Positions 24,811-34,785 of a stretch of DNA of 49,380 nucleotides are shown one piece after another. The DNA is from Romeriopsis navalis LEGE 11480. Its GTDB lineage: Bacteria > Cyanobacteriota > Cyanobacteriia > Leptolyngbyales > Leptolyngbyaceae. Position numbers and translations under genes: made by a program. The notes beneath the pieces were generated by a model. That model did no database searches and had not been told where the DNA came from. It worked only from the letters and a program-made list of their open reading frames with translations. The DNA lies in contig NZ_JADEXQ010000041.1 in assembly GCF_015207035.1 (NCBI RefSeq), forward strand, positions 1 to 49,380, in the 5' to 3' direction. Position 1 is the first letter of the stretch. Each line of letters opens with the position of its first letter.

Positions 24811-26646
24811 TTAGGGGCTATGGAAATCATGAATTTGCGTCACCAGGATCCATTTTCCTGCGAAATTTTGCTGACCAGACAGGGTGATTTTTTGTTCGTT
24901 TAGACACATAGAAAGCTGATCTTGGACGGTGCTACTGAGGCTAATAAGCTGCCATTCCGCACCATTGAGTTCGAAGCTATATTTTTGCGCGGCTAAACGT
25001 CGGAATATGCCTTGGAGATGCAGCGTATCCTCCCTTGGGTGGATTGTGTCAGATACTGTTTCCGAATGAATTGTCGGGGCATTGCCATCATTGGGATAGC
25101 TTTCTGGATGATCCAGGTAATAATTTTGCCAATGTGCCCATTGATGATCGCGAATTCTCTGGTTCAGCAGTGGAATAACGCCTGCTGGCGCCTGTTTATC
25201 TTGCAATAAAGCCGTTTGAACGTCGCGGGGTGCAAGTTGACGTGGCTGGCACTGCTGTTCCACGCAGAGTGCCGCGGCCATGCCAGCGGCTTGACCGATA
25301 CCTAAGACCAACGGTTGTAAGCGGGTTGCACCGTTCGCAAGATGGGTAACCGCAATATTTTTTTCGCAAGCCAGGAATCCATCGATCGACTGGGGCACAA
25401 GACTGCGGTAGGGAATCGTAAAGGGTGTCCCCGTCCAACGCCCGCCCCATTGCATCGATTTTTTCGACAGTGCAATATCGCCACTGGGGTAGTGATGATC
25501 CAGCACGTAGTTCCCCATGGCGATCGCATCGCAGTCAGCCTCGACATTTTCACAGCCAGAAGCACTGGTCGCAATCGGTAGCGCCGCCACCTTCTGAGCC
25601 TTGCCAACGGGGAGTAAATCCTGTTCGCGTACCGTCTTCAGACCGACGATCCGACGGCTCTCACGATGATACGGATGCAGCGCAAAGGCTGAGAGTAATT
25701 CTGCGGGGAGATCGTATTGCTGTTGCTGCTGAACGCTCCAAGGAAAACTCCCCAGTGCCAGACCATAGCGTTGATCGATCGTGGTTTGAATGAGGTGCGC
25801 AAAGCCCAAGCTATGCCAAAGAGCTTCTTGATGAAATGCTTGGCGATCGGTCGGATTGCCCAACAAACGATCGACCCCTTCGCCATAGTCATTGCCATGA
25901 ATTGGCCAATTGATCATGAACCGATCTCCCGGCAGCCGACCGTAGTTCAGAAATGTCTCACCGCCATAGCAGGACCAGGCATCATGGAACCGCGCCGGAT
26001 TATAGTTCAGGGGAGCGGGAATCGGTGGCGCTTGATTCCCTTCACCAAAGTCCTGCATCACCACGACCCAAGTCGGTACTTGAATCGGATAGGTCGCGGT
26101 TAATTGATTCCAAGTATCTGGTGCACTGGGTTCATTAAATTCGGATTTGAGTTCCCAGCCCCAGCGATGGGGAATATCACCGAGGGCTAAAAGTTCACCG
26201 AGTTCCGTGCCGTCGATCGTCACATCCGCTTGGATCGCATAATCCGGAAAGGTCACCCCTGTAATGCGTTGTTCAACGCTGGATACGGCTTGGGGGCGCT
26301 GACCTGTAATCCACCGCAGATTGGGGAGAGCGGCCACCCATTCCGCAAAGATTGCGGCACCAACTTTGGCATCATAGGTGAAGCAGCTGACCCAGGCATT
26401 GTCGAGGCCACCGGGTTGTCGATCGCGTAAGGCTCCAAGAAAGGCACCCCAAATCCCAGTTTGCAGGGCTTCTAGCTCATTGCCATCGGGCGCCGTTACC
26501 CCCGCACTGGTCAACATTCCCCCTAACCAATCAAACTCACTGACCAAAACAGTCTGGGCACCGCGCCGCGCCGCTTGAATCGCCGCGGCTGTCCCACCCG
26601 TTCCACCACCAACGACCAGGACTTCGGTTTTGATCGGTTCTACCAT
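24811..26646 (-). CDS. FAD-dependent oxidoreductase
   Basis: A 611-residue flavoprotein of the FAD_oxidored type. The N-terminal FAD-binding motif is EVLVVGGGTGGTAAAIQAARRG (residues ~8-29), followed by WLGGMLTSAGV. A C-terminal FAD-contact region reads NGATRLQPLVLGIGQAAGMAAALC. A second mid-protein motif, VTIDGTELGELLALGDIP, is typical of the family. There is no signal peptide. Substrate unknown; relatives include enzymes acting on small polar metabolites. The upstream gene (26658-27104) ends 11 bp before this start, suggesting an operon. patX lies 147 bp downstream on the same strand but has its own promoter-like sequence. Confidence 0.85.
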   Translation of the reverse strand: MVEPIKTEVLVVGGGTGGTAAAIQAARRGAQTVLVSEFDWLGGMLTSAGVTAPDGNELEALQTGIWGAFLGALRDRQPGGLDNAWVSCFTYDAKVGAAIFAEWVAALPNLRWITGQRPQAVSSVEQRITGVTFPDYAIQADVTIDGTELGELLALGDIPHRWGWELKSEFNEPSAPDTWNQLTATYPIQVPTWVVVMQDFGEGNQAPPIPAPLNYNPARFHDAWSCYGGETFLNYGRLPGDRFMINWPIHGNDYGEGVDRLLGNPTDRQAFHQEALWHSLGFAHLIQTTIDQRYGLALGSFPWSVQQQQQYDLPAELLSAFALHPYHRESRRIVGLKTVREQDLLPVGKAQKVAALPIATSASGCENVEADCDAIAMGNYVLDHHYPSGDIALSKKSMQWGGRWTGTPFTIPYRSLVPQSIDGFLACEKNIAVTHLANGATRLQPLVLGIGQAAGMAAALCVEQQCQPRQLAPRDVQTALLQDKQAPAGVIPLLNQRIRDHQWAHWQNYYLDHPESYPNDGNAPTIHSETVSDTIHPREDTLHLQGIFRRLAAQKYSFELNGAEWQLISLSSTVQDQLSMCLNEQKITLSGQQNFAGKWILVTQIHDFHSP

Positions 26647-26657
26647 GAGGCCAATTG

Positions 26658-27104
26658 CTATCCGTTAAAAACTTCTAGCAGCTTACGGCAGAAGCGTTTG
26701 AGTTGAAATTGAATCTCTTCGCTGGGGATTTTTTCACCTTCGAAGTCCCACGCCTGAATGGTTGAGAGTTGCCACTGTTTGCCCGCATGGGTAAATCCGA
26801 CGACTTCTGCCCCGATCGACTTGGGCACTGGTGCGGCCACATCCATACTTTCCGGATCTTGGAACAAGCGAATCTGCACCAGAATACTTCGACTCTGGAA
26901 CCGGGGACTCCAGCCCGGAAAGTGAAACCCAATATCGATTGAATCCGGATCCACGAGTTCCCGTGTGTCTGGATCATTCACCCAAGGTTTGAGGTCAGCT
27001 TTAGCATCGGGAAATTCTTGTTTGAACAGATTAACGATTGCAGCTATCTTGCTCGTGGTTTCCAAAGATGTGGCTCGCTCCGCTGCATTCATTGCTAAAA
27101 ACAT
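26658..27104 (-). CDS. Conserved-looking hypothetical protein
   Basis: A 148-residue soluble protein I do not recognise. It has an N-terminal helix (NAAERATSLETTSKIAAIVNLFKQEFPDA), a beta-rich middle with several Trp/Phe residues (DIGFHFPGWSPRFQSRSILVQIRLF) and a C-terminal amphipathic helix (SEEIQFQLKRFCRKLLEVF). GGAGGA directly abuts ATG 27104; ATG 27092 is the alternative start with long spacing. It is 11 bp upstream of the FAD oxidoreductase and probably in the same transcript. Confidence 0.7.
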   Translation of the reverse strand: MFLAMNAAERATSLETTSKIAAIVNLFKQEFPDAKADLKPWVNDPDTRELVDPDSIDIGFHFPGWSPRFQSRSILVQIRLFQDPESMDVAAPVPKSIGAEVVGFTHAGKQWQLSTIQAWDFEGEKIPSEEIQFQLKRFCRKLLEVFNG

Positions 27105-27270
27105 TCCTCCAACGCTTTAGTTTTAAGATTACACGTTTCCCTAGTTTCGAGGGTAGCTTCAGCCTAAGCAATATTAAGGATGCAAGTTGTATTTCGCGAG
27201 ACGGTTCAACCAGTTCAATTTGGTGCGTAGAAAGCGTTATTCGCACCATTGCGAAAAAACTCAAATTTGT

Positions 27271-27301
27271 TTGACACATTTCGAGGAAATGCTGGTAACA
27301 T
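27271..27301 (+). promoter_or_regulatory. Candidate tRNA-Gln promoter
   Basis: TTGACA (27271-27276) and TAACAT (27296-27301), 19 bp apart, place a transcription start about 10 bp before the tRNA. Confidence 0.4.
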
Positions 27302-27320
27302 TAGTTTTGTCGGAAAGAGA

Positions 27321-27392
27321 TGGGACGTCGCCAAGTGGTAAGGCAGCGGGTTTTGGTCTCGCCATTCCTAGGTTCGAATCCTAGCGTCCCAG
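27321..27392 (+). tRNA. tRNA-Gln (anticodon TTG)
   Basis: A 72-nt cloverleaf: acceptor TGGGACG/CGTCCCA, anticodon stem GCGGG/CTCGC with loop TTTTGGT (anticodon TTG), and T arm CTAGG-TTCGAAT-CCTAG. CCA is not encoded. Confidence 0.95.
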
Positions 27393-27531
27393 TTTAAATA
27401 TTCCAAAGGTGTCTGTTTCCTTTGCAGTGTGGGAAGAGTTGAACTATCTCTTCCCATTCTTGTATCTGGGTCATGACAATTTAGGTTCGCCGTTACATCG
27501 AGTTTTATTGCTTCAGCAGCAGGTGTCTCAA

Positions 27532-28293
27532 GTGTCCAGTCAGCCAGAACTATTAGCCTTAGATTTTGATGGCGTCTTGTGCGATGGTCTGCGGGAGTAT
27601 TTCCAAACAGCTTGGCAGGCTCACTGCGAATTATGGATTGCGTCGAGCTGTCCTACACCACCGGATGGTATTACGGAGGCGTTCTACCGCTTACGCCCGA
27701 TCGTTGAAACGGGCTGGGAAATGCCGGTGATTATTCATGCACTACGATCGGGCTTTTCGGAAGCAGAAATCCTCCAAGATTGGGCGAATATCTCGATCGA
27801 ACTTTTACAGCAGCAGCAACTTTCACCACAGACCGTCGGTGCTGTGGTTGATCAAGTCCGCGATCAAGCGATTCAGCATCGGCTCAGCAATTGGTTAGGC
27901 CAGCACCGGTTTTATCCCGGCGTGATCGATCGACTGCAGCAGGTTGAGAATTTCGTCATTATCAGCACGAAGGAAGGCCGATTTATTCAGCAACTCCTGG
28001 CGGATGCGGGAATTGCGATCCAACCCAAGCAGTTGTTTGGGAAAGAACAAAAGCGCCCCAAATATGAGATTCTCCGGGAACTAAAGCACCAGTACCAATC
28101 AATTTGGTTCATTGAAGATCGTTGCAAAACCCTGCATAAAGTGATGCAGCAGGATGACTTAAATGATGTGGTGCTATTCCTCGCGGATTGGGGCTATAAC
28201 CTTGCCGAGGAGCGCGATCAGGCAAATACATCCGATCGCTTACATTTGATTGGTCTAGAGCAATTTGCAGCGCCGTTTGAGCATTGGCTGTAG
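27532..28293 (+). CDS. HAD-family hydrolase
   Basis: Haloacid dehalogenase-type phosphatase-like protein, ~253 residues from GTG 27532. Motif I is LDFDGVLCDG right at the N-terminus (nucleophile D11, acid/base D13), motif II serine/threonine is in VIISTKEGR with the motif III-like lysine, and motif IV is IEDRCKTL. The helical cap lies between residues ~20 and ~130. The frame is open to GTG 27409, but the extra 41 residues have no counterpart in HAD proteins and would cover DNA just after the tRNA; the start is therefore uncertain. Phosphatase substrate unknown. Confidence 0.8.
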   Translation: MSSQPELLALDFDGVLCDGLREYFQTAWQAHCELWIASSCPTPPDGITEAFYRLRPIVETGWEMPVIIHALRSGFSEAEILQDWANISIELLQQQQLSPQTVGAVVDQVRDQAIQHRLSNWLGQHRFYPGVIDRLQQVENFVIISTKEGRFIQQLLADAGIAIQPKQLFGKEQKRPKYEILRELKHQYQSIWFIEDRCKTLHKVMQQDDLNDVVLFLADWGYNLAEERDQANTSDRLHLIGLEQFAAPFEHWL

Positions 28294-28471
28294 TGGAAAT
28301 ATTGGCTGTAGAGAGATATTAGCTACACGATGGTGTTGCTGATTTAGCGCAGTCTCAATCTGACAGTAACCCTAGGCGAGGGATCGGTCACTTAATGGTT
28401 GAAATCATCACTGGTCACGCCCTCTAACCGCGAAGCGACAGCCGTCAGGCAATAATAACAGCCAGTAAAAA

Positions 28472-28496
28472 GGGGTAACTTTTGAAAAGTTACCCC
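28472..28496 (-). terminator. Intrinsic terminator of ftsH
   Basis: On the minus strand GGGGTAACTT pairs with AAGTTACCCC around a short loop and is followed by TTTTT, 37 bases past the ftsH stop. Confidence 0.85.
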
Positions 28497-28532
28497 AATA
28501 AGCCTATGAGTTAGTTGGTATGCACCCAAGCT

Positions 28533-30428
28533 TTAGATACGCTGAAGCTGCTCCTTTTCAGGAACATCGGCATATTCTGAAACGATCTGCCGTAGCTCAT
28601 CGCCATCAATTGTTTCACGTTCGACGAGCAAATCAACCAGGCGGTCAATTACTTCACGATGGTCACGCATAATCTGACGTGCGTCATCATAGCAATGTTC
28701 CACAATCTGACGGACCTGAGCATCAATGCGAGCTGCAATCTCTTCGGAATATTCCGAACGAGTTGTCCAATCACGACCGAGGAAAACTTCGCCTTGCTGA
28801 CTTTCAAGGGACAACGGACCAAGATCCGACATACCGTAGCGAGTCACCATCTGACGGGCCATGCCAGCAACTTGCTGCAAGTCACCACCGGCGCCAGTTG
28901 TCACTTCTGCATCACCGAAGACCGCTTCTTCCGCCGCACGGCCACCCAAAGCACCAGTAATCCGGGCTTTGATTTGGGCACGAGAAATCAAACCTTGATC
29001 TTCTGAAGGTACAAACCATGTCAAGCCTTGAGCCTGACCACGGGGCACTAGAGTGACTTTCTGAACTGGATCATGATCCTTGATCAGGGTTCCAACGATC
29101 GCGTGACCAATCTCATGATAAGCAATCAAGCGCTTGCTCTTGCTATCAACCAATGGGGTACCTTCCATACCCGCAACAACGCGGTCAACCGCATCATCAA
29201 TTTCCGCAATCGTCACCGCTTCTTTGCGACGACGGGCAGTGAGGATAGCGGCCTCATTCAACAAGTTCGCCAAATCTGCACCAGAGAAACCGGGTGTCCG
29301 ACGGGCGATCGCATCAAGGGAAATCTCATCCGCCAGCTTCTTATCGCGAGCATGGACTTGTAGAACTTCCAGACGACCCTTGATATCCGGCACATCAACC
29401 ATCACCTGACGGTCAAAGCGGCCCGGACGTAGCAAGGCTTGATCCAGCACATCGACGCGGTTTGTCGCAGCGATGATAATAATCCCACTATTGCCTTCAA
29501 ACCCGTCCATCTCCGTCAAGAGCTGGTTGAGTGTCTGCTCACGCTCATCATTACCACCACCGATACCAGCACCACGCTGACGACCGACGGCGTCAATCTC
29601 ATCAATAAAGATGATGCAAGGCGAATTCTCTTTGGCCTTCTTGAACAAGTCACGGACACGGGAAGCACCCACACCCACGAACATTTCGACGAACTCCGAA
29701 CCAGAGATGCTGAAGAACGGTACGCCAGCTTCACCCGCAATTGCCTTAGCAAGCAGCGTTTTACCGGTTCCCGGAGGACCAACTAGCATTGCGCCTTTTG
29801 GAATGCGGGCGCCAACAGCAGTGAATTTCTCCGGCTGCTTCAAGAAAGTAACAACCTCTTGTAGCTCTTCCTTCGCTTCTTCAATCCCTGCAACATCGTC
29901 AAACATGACGCCTGTCTTAGCTTCCATTTGGAAGCGCGCCTTGGATTTACCAAAGTTCATGGCCTGCCCAGGCCCACCAGGCATATTGTTCGAGCGACGG
30001 AATAAAAGGAATAGACCGGCGAGCAACAAGACCGGGAAGAGTAAGTTACCCAACAGGCCCCAAACAGCGCCATTGTTTTGCGCGGGATGCACGTCAAGTG
30101 CAATGTTTGGCTTATTCAAGCGCGTCATCAATTCCGGCGCAACGCCTGGCAAATCAACGCGTAAACGCTGAACACGGCTTTCTAGCTCGGGATCAGTCGC
30201 TTCGACCACAGCCGTCCGGCCATTATCGTAAATATCAACGCTCTTAACGCGACCGTTGTCCAAATACTCCAGGAAGCGACCGTAGGTCATACGGGTGCTC
30301 GCGGCATTACGAGCGGCGGCGCCGCCATTACTATTCGCCATTGGCGTCATTGTGCTCTGCCAGATGAAAATACCTACAACGATGGCAGGTAAGGCCCACA
30401 ATAAAGCATTTCTCCAGGTCGGTTTCAT
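28533..30428 (-). CDS. ftsH: ATP-dependent zinc metalloprotease FtsH (FtsH2/FtsH4 type)
   Basis: Membrane AAA+ protease, 631 residues, closely resembling Synechocystis Slr0228-type FtsH, which degrades damaged photosystem II subunits at the thylakoid. The order is a first membrane helix (~8-23), a lumenal domain, a second helix (~122-144), the AAA domain with Walker A GPPGTGKT (217-224) and Walker B FIDE (274-277), the arginine-finger region LRPGRFDR, and the zinc-protease motif HEIGH (438-442). The N-terminus [27 protein letters not shown] is characteristic of the cyanobacterial group. FtsH2 and FtsH4 cannot be separated by eye. It is monocistronic with a strong terminator. Confidence 0.96.
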   Translation of the reverse strand: MKPTWRNALLWALPAIVVGIFIWQSTMTPMANSNGGAAARNAASTRMTYGRFLEYLDNGRVKSVDIYDNGRTAVVEATDPELESRVQRLRVDLPGVAPELMTRLNKPNIALDVHPAQNNGAVWGLLGNLLFPVLLLAGLFLLFRRSNNMPGGPGQAMNFGKSKARFQMEAKTGVMFDDVAGIEEAKEELQEVVTFLKQPEKFTAVGARIPKGAMLVGPPGTGKTLLAKAIAGEAGVPFFSISGSEFVEMFVGVGASRVRDLFKKAKENSPCIIFIDEIDAVGRQRGAGIGGGNDEREQTLNQLLTEMDGFEGNSGIIIIAATNRVDVLDQALLRPGRFDRQVMVDVPDIKGRLEVLQVHARDKKLADEISLDAIARRTPGFSGADLANLLNEAAILTARRRKEAVTIAEIDDAVDRVVAGMEGTPLVDSKSKRLIAYHEIGHAIVGTLIKDHDPVQKVTLVPRGQAQGLTWFVPSEDQGLISRAQIKARITGALGGRAAEEAVFGDAEVTTGAGGDLQQVAGMARQMVTRYGMSDLGPLSLESQQGEVFLGRDWTTRSEYSEEIAARIDAQVRQIVEHCYDDARQIMRDHREVIDRLVDLLVERETIDGDELRQIVSEYADVPEKEQLQRI

Positions 30429-30676
30429 AAAGCTGGCAACCTCGCCACTAAGGAAAACAGGACAACTTACTCAAGGCTTATCAAGATTAGCTTTCACTAA
30501 TTCTGAGGAAACATCTGCCGCTGATCGTCACATATAAGTGCGAAATTCGGGTGATGCAACTTCAATGAGAAGATTTGTTAACTTATCTTAACGTAAATAT
30601 TAACGTAGCGGTTCAAGATTGATCAAGATGGGTCAGATTTTTGTTCTGTGATCCAGGCGGGGCCTGGCACAAAAAA

Positions 30677-30700
30677 TCCAGGAACCTGATGATCCCTGGA
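30677..30700 (-). terminator. Intrinsic terminator of the secreted-protein gene
   Basis: On the minus strand TCCAGG pairs with CCTGGA around a 12-base loop, followed by TTTTTTG; 28 bases after the stop of the gene at 30729. Confidence 0.75.
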
Positions 30701-30728
30701 ACATAATTAAAACCGCAAATTGTGAAAT

Positions 30729-31229
30729 CTAGCGGGTTTCCGAAATTTTGAGGACGTAAGGAACCGCTTTTGTTTTGCTGTAACTCCCAACCCAAACGTC
30801 ATAACCGCCGGGTAACCATTCACCGGAAATCCCTGCATTTTTCTCATCATAATCATCGTTACACCAGACACCGCCCGGTCCTTTGATAATCATTGTGGTG
30901 TCGGTGGAACTGGTTGCCATAATGCTGAGATAGCGAAAGCGCTGTTTCAGCTCTAGCCGGTGATAGGGCTGTTTATCCATAAATCCGAGGCAGGCACCGG
31001 TCTCAGTTTCAGCAGTGCCTGCAACCGCTTTCGCAGTTGACTTACCGCCGGTCACCCCTTTCAACTGCATTGGGTCAGGGGCGAATTTCGGACGAATAAC
31101 AGCACTTTCAAAGGTACTTGAGTTCTGCGCCTGGGCCGCAGGACTCAAAGCCATAATGCCGATCGCCGATAATGCACCGATCGTCACAAAGGGAAAAATT
31201 CGTTTCAGCATAACGGCAAATACTCGCAT
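30729..31229 (-). CDS. Secreted protein with C-terminal PPC-like beta domain
   Basis: A 166-residue protein with a Sec signal peptide (KRIFPFVTIGALSAIGIMALSPAAQAQ, cleavage after AQA). The mature part ends in GPGGVWCNDDYDEKNAGISGEWLPGGYDVWVGSYSK, a pattern like bacterial pre-peptidase C-terminal or jelly-roll domains, in which an Asp-rich loop is followed by 'pGtYdVwVgs'. Two cysteines (CLGF and WCND) could form a disulfide. Periplasmic or outer-surface location is inferred; function unknown. Met at 31229 or 31211 are both possible starts; neither has a good Shine-Dalgarno. Confidence 0.75.
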   Translation of the reverse strand: MRVFAVMLKRIFPFVTIGALSAIGIMALSPAAQAQNSSTFESAVIRPKFAPDPMQLKGVTGGKSTAKAVAGTAETETGACLGFMDKQPYHRLELKQRFRYLSIMATSSTDTTMIIKGPGGVWCNDDYDEKNAGISGEWLPGGYDVWVGSYSKTKAVPYVLKISETR

Positions 31230-31361
31230 TCAACTGGTCAAATTCAACATCTGGTCATCAGAGAACAAGCACTGACTGACCGGTAATCAGGTGCTCCCCT
31301 AGACATTATGCTCTGTCTAAAGGTTCCCAGTTCAATTTGAGAATTGCGATTCGGGCCGCAA

Positions 31362-32804
31362 TCACCCCTGCGCGATCGCCTTAGTCAACCGTTGCTTGGC
31401 CCAGCCTTTCTGGGTCAGCAGCAGAATTGACTGCATCAGATCGGGGCCTTTGAGCGAGTGCGTTAGTCCAGCCCGCAGTGATTTCATCACTAAGCCCTTC
31501 TTCACACCTTGGGCTTTAACAACATCACTAATAATTGCTTTGGCTCCATCTTCATCAACGGCACCGTCGGGTAATCTTTCCAGCACAGCCTGCAAAGCCG
31601 GGATAACGCCATCTTTTTTCAGGTGGCTGAGAGCCTCTTCGGTAAACTCAATTTCCGGCACAAAGAGATAGCGGGTCATTTCAACGCATTCTGGCAAAGT
31701 TGCGAGGCTTGGTCCAATCACCGTCGTGATTTGCTCCAGCCAAGGGCGATCAGCCAACGCATCAAAGGTATAACCCGCAGCTTGCCAGTAAGGCACTAAT
31801 TTATCAGTCAACTCACCGACGGGCATGGCATGCAGATACTGGCTATTAATCCAGTTGAGTTTATCCCAGTCAAATTTGGCGCCCGCTTTGTTAACTCGAT
31901 CGAAGCTAAATACCTTCCCTGCTTCTTCAAGGCTAAAAATTTCTTCCATGCCTTCGACGGGAGACCATCCCAGCAATGTCATATAGTTACTGATCCCTTC
32001 AGCGGTATAACCCTTTTCCTGAAAGTCAGAAATTGAAGTAACACCATCACGTTTAGAGAGCTTGGCCCCGCGTTCATTCAAAATCAGCGGTGTATGCCCA
32101 AATTCTGGGACAGTTTCGCCAAGGGCTTCGTAGAGCAGGATTTGCTTTGGTGTATTACCAATATGGTCTTCACCCCGAATCACATGGCTAATTTTCATAT
32201 CCGCGTCATCGACCACAACCACAAAGTTATAGAGCGGTGCGCCGATTTCTTGTGGGTCAGTGGCGCGGGCGATAACCATATCACCGCCCAGGTCACTGCC
32301 TTTCCAGGTAACTTTGCCACGCACCATATCAGTCCAAGAAATCACCCGATCGTCATCAATCTTGAACCGGATCACTGCTTGGCGACCTTCGGCTTCAAAG
32401 GCGGCAATTTGCTCCGGGGTGAGATTGCGGTGGCGGTTATCGTAACGCGGGGCTTGCTTCCGAGCTTGCTGCTGTTCACGCATTACCGTCAATTCTTCCG
32501 GCGTATCATAGGCCCGATAAGCTAAGCCTTGATCTAATAGTTGCTGAATTTTTGGGCGATATAGGCCAGTCCGTTGGGTTTGATAAACCGGCTCCTCGTC
32601 CCAATCAAGACCGAGCCACTTGAGGCCGGACATGATGTTTTCCGTATGTTCCGGCTTGGAACGTTCGAGGTCAGTATCTTCAATGCGCAGAATAAATTGA
32701 CCGCCTTGGGCGCGGGCAAATAGCCAATTAAACACCGCCGTACGAGCGGTACCAATGTGGAGACTACCAGTGGGGCTAGGCGCGATGCGAACTCGAACGG
32801 ACAT
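31362..32804 (-). CDS. gltX: Glutamyl-tRNA synthetase
   Basis: Class I aminoacyl-tRNA synthetase, 480 residues, charging tRNA-Glu for translation and for tetrapyrrole synthesis through the C5 pathway. The HIGH-type motif is [12 protein letters not shown] (9-20) and the KMSKS-type motif is KLSKR (248-252). [16 protein letters not shown] and [10 protein letters not shown] are typical of bacterial-type GluRS. The length and the C-terminal anticodon-binding helical part are normal. Start ATG at 32804 is supported because the HIGH motif would begin at the usual residue number. Confidence 0.97.
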   Translation of the reverse strand: MSVRVRIAPSPTGSLHIGTARTAVFNWLFARAQGGQFILRIEDTDLERSKPEHTENIMSGLKWLGLDWDEEPVYQTQRTGLYRPKIQQLLDQGLAYRAYDTPEELTVMREQQQARKQAPRYDNRHRNLTPEQIAAFEAEGRQAVIRFKIDDDRVISWTDMVRGKVTWKGSDLGGDMVIARATDPQEIGAPLYNFVVVVDDADMKISHVIRGEDHIGNTPKQILLYEALGETVPEFGHTPLILNERGAKLSKRDGVTSISDFQEKGYTAEGISNYMTLLGWSPVEGMEEIFSLEEAGKVFSFDRVNKAGAKFDWDKLNWINSQYLHAMPVGELTDKLVPYWQAAGYTFDALADRPWLEQITTVIGPSLATLPECVEMTRYLFVPEIEFTEEALSHLKKDGVIPALQAVLERLPDGAVDEDGAKAIISDVVKAQGVKKGLVMKSLRAGLTHSLKGPDLMQSILLLTQKGWAKQRLTKAIAQG

Positions 32805-33135
32805 AGATTAAAGCCAGTATTGGAAAAATTGTGCAGAGTCCATTCTAACGGTTGAGTTGTCGGGATTGATGTTGTCTGCCTGAATATCGATCAGCCGACT
32901 TTTCCATTCAAGCGCGATTACAGCACCACTGCTTGAAATTGCTCGAACGAGATGGCGGCATAGGCTGACTCAAGCGATCGTTGGTTCATATACCCAAATC
33001 GAATTACGGCAATCTCTACAGCCTTAGGAGAGGCTTTCGGCTAGGCCAGATCAAGATTGGCGATTATCGTGCTTAGTAGCGTATCGACAGCAATGCTGAC
33101 TGCCGCAATGTAATTTCCCTGTGAGTCACGTGACC
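32805..33135. other. Intergenic stretch upstream of gltX
   Basis: About 330 bp that should hold the gltX promoter on the minus strand. No convincing site seen. Confidence 0.4.
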
Positions 33136-33330
33136 ATGCATCAACCGATCGAACTTCTCAAACAAATCCGCTGGCGCAAGTTTGCCTGCAAAGCGGCCAC
33201 CGTTGTGGCGACTGAAGTCCTCCTCAATAGCGCTGGTTTGGATACGATCGGCAACTACGCAGAATTTCTGATGGAACATCGCAGCACGGTCATGGAAGTT
33301 GTTGCAACTGTGATTACGACCTGTGGCTAA
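33136..33330 (+). CDS. Small hypothetical protein (uncertain)
   Basis: A 64-residue frame from ATG 33136 (GTG 33121 possible). The peptide is helical in character (IELLKQIRWRKFACKAATVVATEVLLNSAGLDTIGNYAEFLMEHRSTVMEVVATVI), protein-like, with no membrane segment I would call. No Shine-Dalgarno and no family recognised. It is co-directional with the esterase gene 61 bp downstream. Confidence 0.4.
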   Translation: MHQPIELLKQIRWRKFACKAATVVATEVLLNSAGLDTIGNYAEFLMEHRSTVMEVVATVITTCG

Positions 33331-33391
33331 CGTTGAAGCATCGCTACTTCGATAATCTATAACTAGAAAAGTCGATCGAGGCCCATCGTTC

Positions 33392-34210
33392 ATGCACAAT
33401 CAGCCTTATTTTTCGGGATTTGCGCCATTGCCGACGGGGAGCGATCGCTGGTTGATGTCCGATGCACAACCGCATTACCTGAATCCAGACGCGGATACGC
33501 TCGTCATTTGCATTCATGGGTTTACCGGTACGACCTATGAGGTTTATCCCGCCGCGCAGGCGATCGCGCAGCAAGGATATGCCGCTGTTAGTCCCCTCTT
33601 GCCCGGTCATGGTTACAAAGATCTCGCTGAACAAAAACAGCAGTTTGCCAGGATTACGAAGGACGGCATGCTGATGGCTATGCGATCGGAAATTCGCCAG
33701 GCGCGGCAAAAACACCAGCGTGTGGGACTTTTTGGGTTTTCGATGGGTGGGGCAATCGCCCTCACAATGGCCGCTGAGGGCTTAGTCGATGCAGTCGCAG
33801 TCGCGGCCCCCGCACTGCAACTGCCAACGCGCGCCGAAGTCTTAATTCCACTCTTAAGTGGCGCGAAGTTTTTCCTTGATGCCCCAACCCAAGTTGATTT
33901 TCCGACTTCGAATTATAAATTTCATCACTCCCGCGCCCTAAGAACGCTCTGGCAACTGGCGCGACACGGACGAAAACAGCTGCCGAAGATTCAATGTCCC
34001 GTTTTTGCGGTGCATTCAGAAAATGACCCCACTATTCCGGCAACGGTCCTCCCACTGATGCAGCAAAAGATTCCGACTAAAATTCAAACGGCTTGGTTCA
34101 ATGACTCCGGCCACATTATGTTGCGGGATGTGAGTGGGGCGGAAGTTGCGGCGGCGATCGCGGCTTTCTTCACGATGGAGTTTGGGAATACCACAGCAAT
34201 ATTGAACTAA
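33392..34210 (+). CDS. Alpha/beta-hydrolase (carboxylesterase/monoacylglycerol lipase type)
   Basis: A 272-residue cytoplasmic serine hydrolase. The oxyanion region is VICIHGFTGT, the nucleophile elbow GLFGFSMGGAIAL has the expected Ser, the acid is in AVHSENDPTIPA and the His in NDSGHIMLRD. This arrangement, with LLPGHG in the first third, is typical of bacterial carboxylesterases like Est30 and of monoacylglycerol lipases. Substrate unknown. Unlike the protein at 20407-21156, its triad is complete. Confidence 0.88.
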   Translation: MHNQPYFSGFAPLPTGSDRWLMSDAQPHYLNPDADTLVICIHGFTGTTYEVYPAAQAIAQQGYAAVSPLLPGHGYKDLAEQKQQFARITKDGMLMAMRSEIRQARQKHQRVGLFGFSMGGAIALTMAAEGLVDAVAVAAPALQLPTRAEVLIPLLSGAKFFLDAPTQVDFPTSNYKFHHSRALRTLWQLARHGRKQLPKIQCPVFAVHSENDPTIPATVLPLMQQKIPTKIQTAWFNDSGHIMLRDVSGAEVAAAIAAFFTMEFGNTTAILN

Positions 34211-34285
34211 GGCACAAAATTAAGACTTTCAGCGACTCTAGAAACACATCTAGTCGTAGACGATAGGATGAACACATCGGGTAGG

Positions 34286-34298
34286 AGTGAAATTCACT
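34286..34298 (+). promoter_or_regulatory. Palindrome upstream of microprotein gene (distal)
   Basis: AGTGAAATTCACT, a 6-1-6 inverted repeat, 126 bp upstream of the ATG at 34425. Confidence 0.35.
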
Positions 34299-34342
34299 TC
34301 GATTGCTCCCCCGTTGCTAGCCGTCACGTCAGGCAGTATTTT

Positions 34343-34358
34343 GCGTCATCGATGACGC
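34343..34358 (+). promoter_or_regulatory. Perfect 16-bp palindrome upstream of microprotein gene (proximal)
   Basis: GCGTCATCGATGACGC is perfectly self-complementary and lies 66 bp upstream of the ATG at 34425. Its position suits an operator. Confidence 0.5.
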
Positions 34359-34424
34359 TGTGACCGATAGCTTCGGACAGCACCCAGTTCGTCAGCCGTT
34401 CGCACAAACAACGAGGAAAGTTTT

Positions 34425-34577
34425 ATGAAACCGATGATTTGGCATCCAGAAGCCAACGATCAACAGGTCCGTGCTTACTTCAATGAAGTTAATCATGCCC
34501 CTTATCAAACCATCGTTGCAGTTGGAGTTGTGGGATTTTGCCTGTTTACGCTCATGGTCTTACTCGCTAGCTTCTAG
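34425..34577 (+). CDS. Single-pass membrane microprotein (50 aa)
   Basis: A 50-residue gene below usual length cut-offs. It has a hydrophilic N-terminus (MKPMIWHPEANDQQVRAYF), one membrane helix (TIVAVGVVGFCLFTLMVLLA) and ends right after it. GAGGAAAG precedes the ATG, two palindromes lie upstream, and a strong intrinsic terminator starts 29 bases after the stop, so this is a complete stand-alone transcription unit. It resembles the size and topology of small photosynthetic-membrane subunits and HLIP-like proteins but lacks the chlorophyll-binding ExxNxR motif. Function unknown. Confidence 0.75.
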   Translation: MKPMIWHPEANDQQVRAYFNEVNHAPYQTIVAVGVVGFCLFTLMVLLASF

Positions 34578-34606
34578 CTGAACGAATTCCAGATCGAGTT
34601 GCTTCT

Positions 34607-34638
34607 AAAGCTCAGTCATTGAATGGCTGAGCTTTTTT
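34607..34638 (+). terminator. Intrinsic terminator of the microprotein gene
   Basis: AAAGCTCAG (34607-34615) pairs with CTGAGCTTT (34627-34635), with further CAT/ATG pairing inside, followed by TTT (six Ts in a row at the stem end). Confidence 0.88.
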
Positions 34639-34785
34639 CATTGAACATAATCACAGCAACCAGACAAGCGAGAATTAGGCGATCGCACAAAGTCCAAACA
34701 GATATGACACAACGCCTCGAACGGCTTTTTTTCGCGCCGCATATTGAGCGCGCAAAAAGTACGCGCGCAAAAGCGGATTTTAGAG

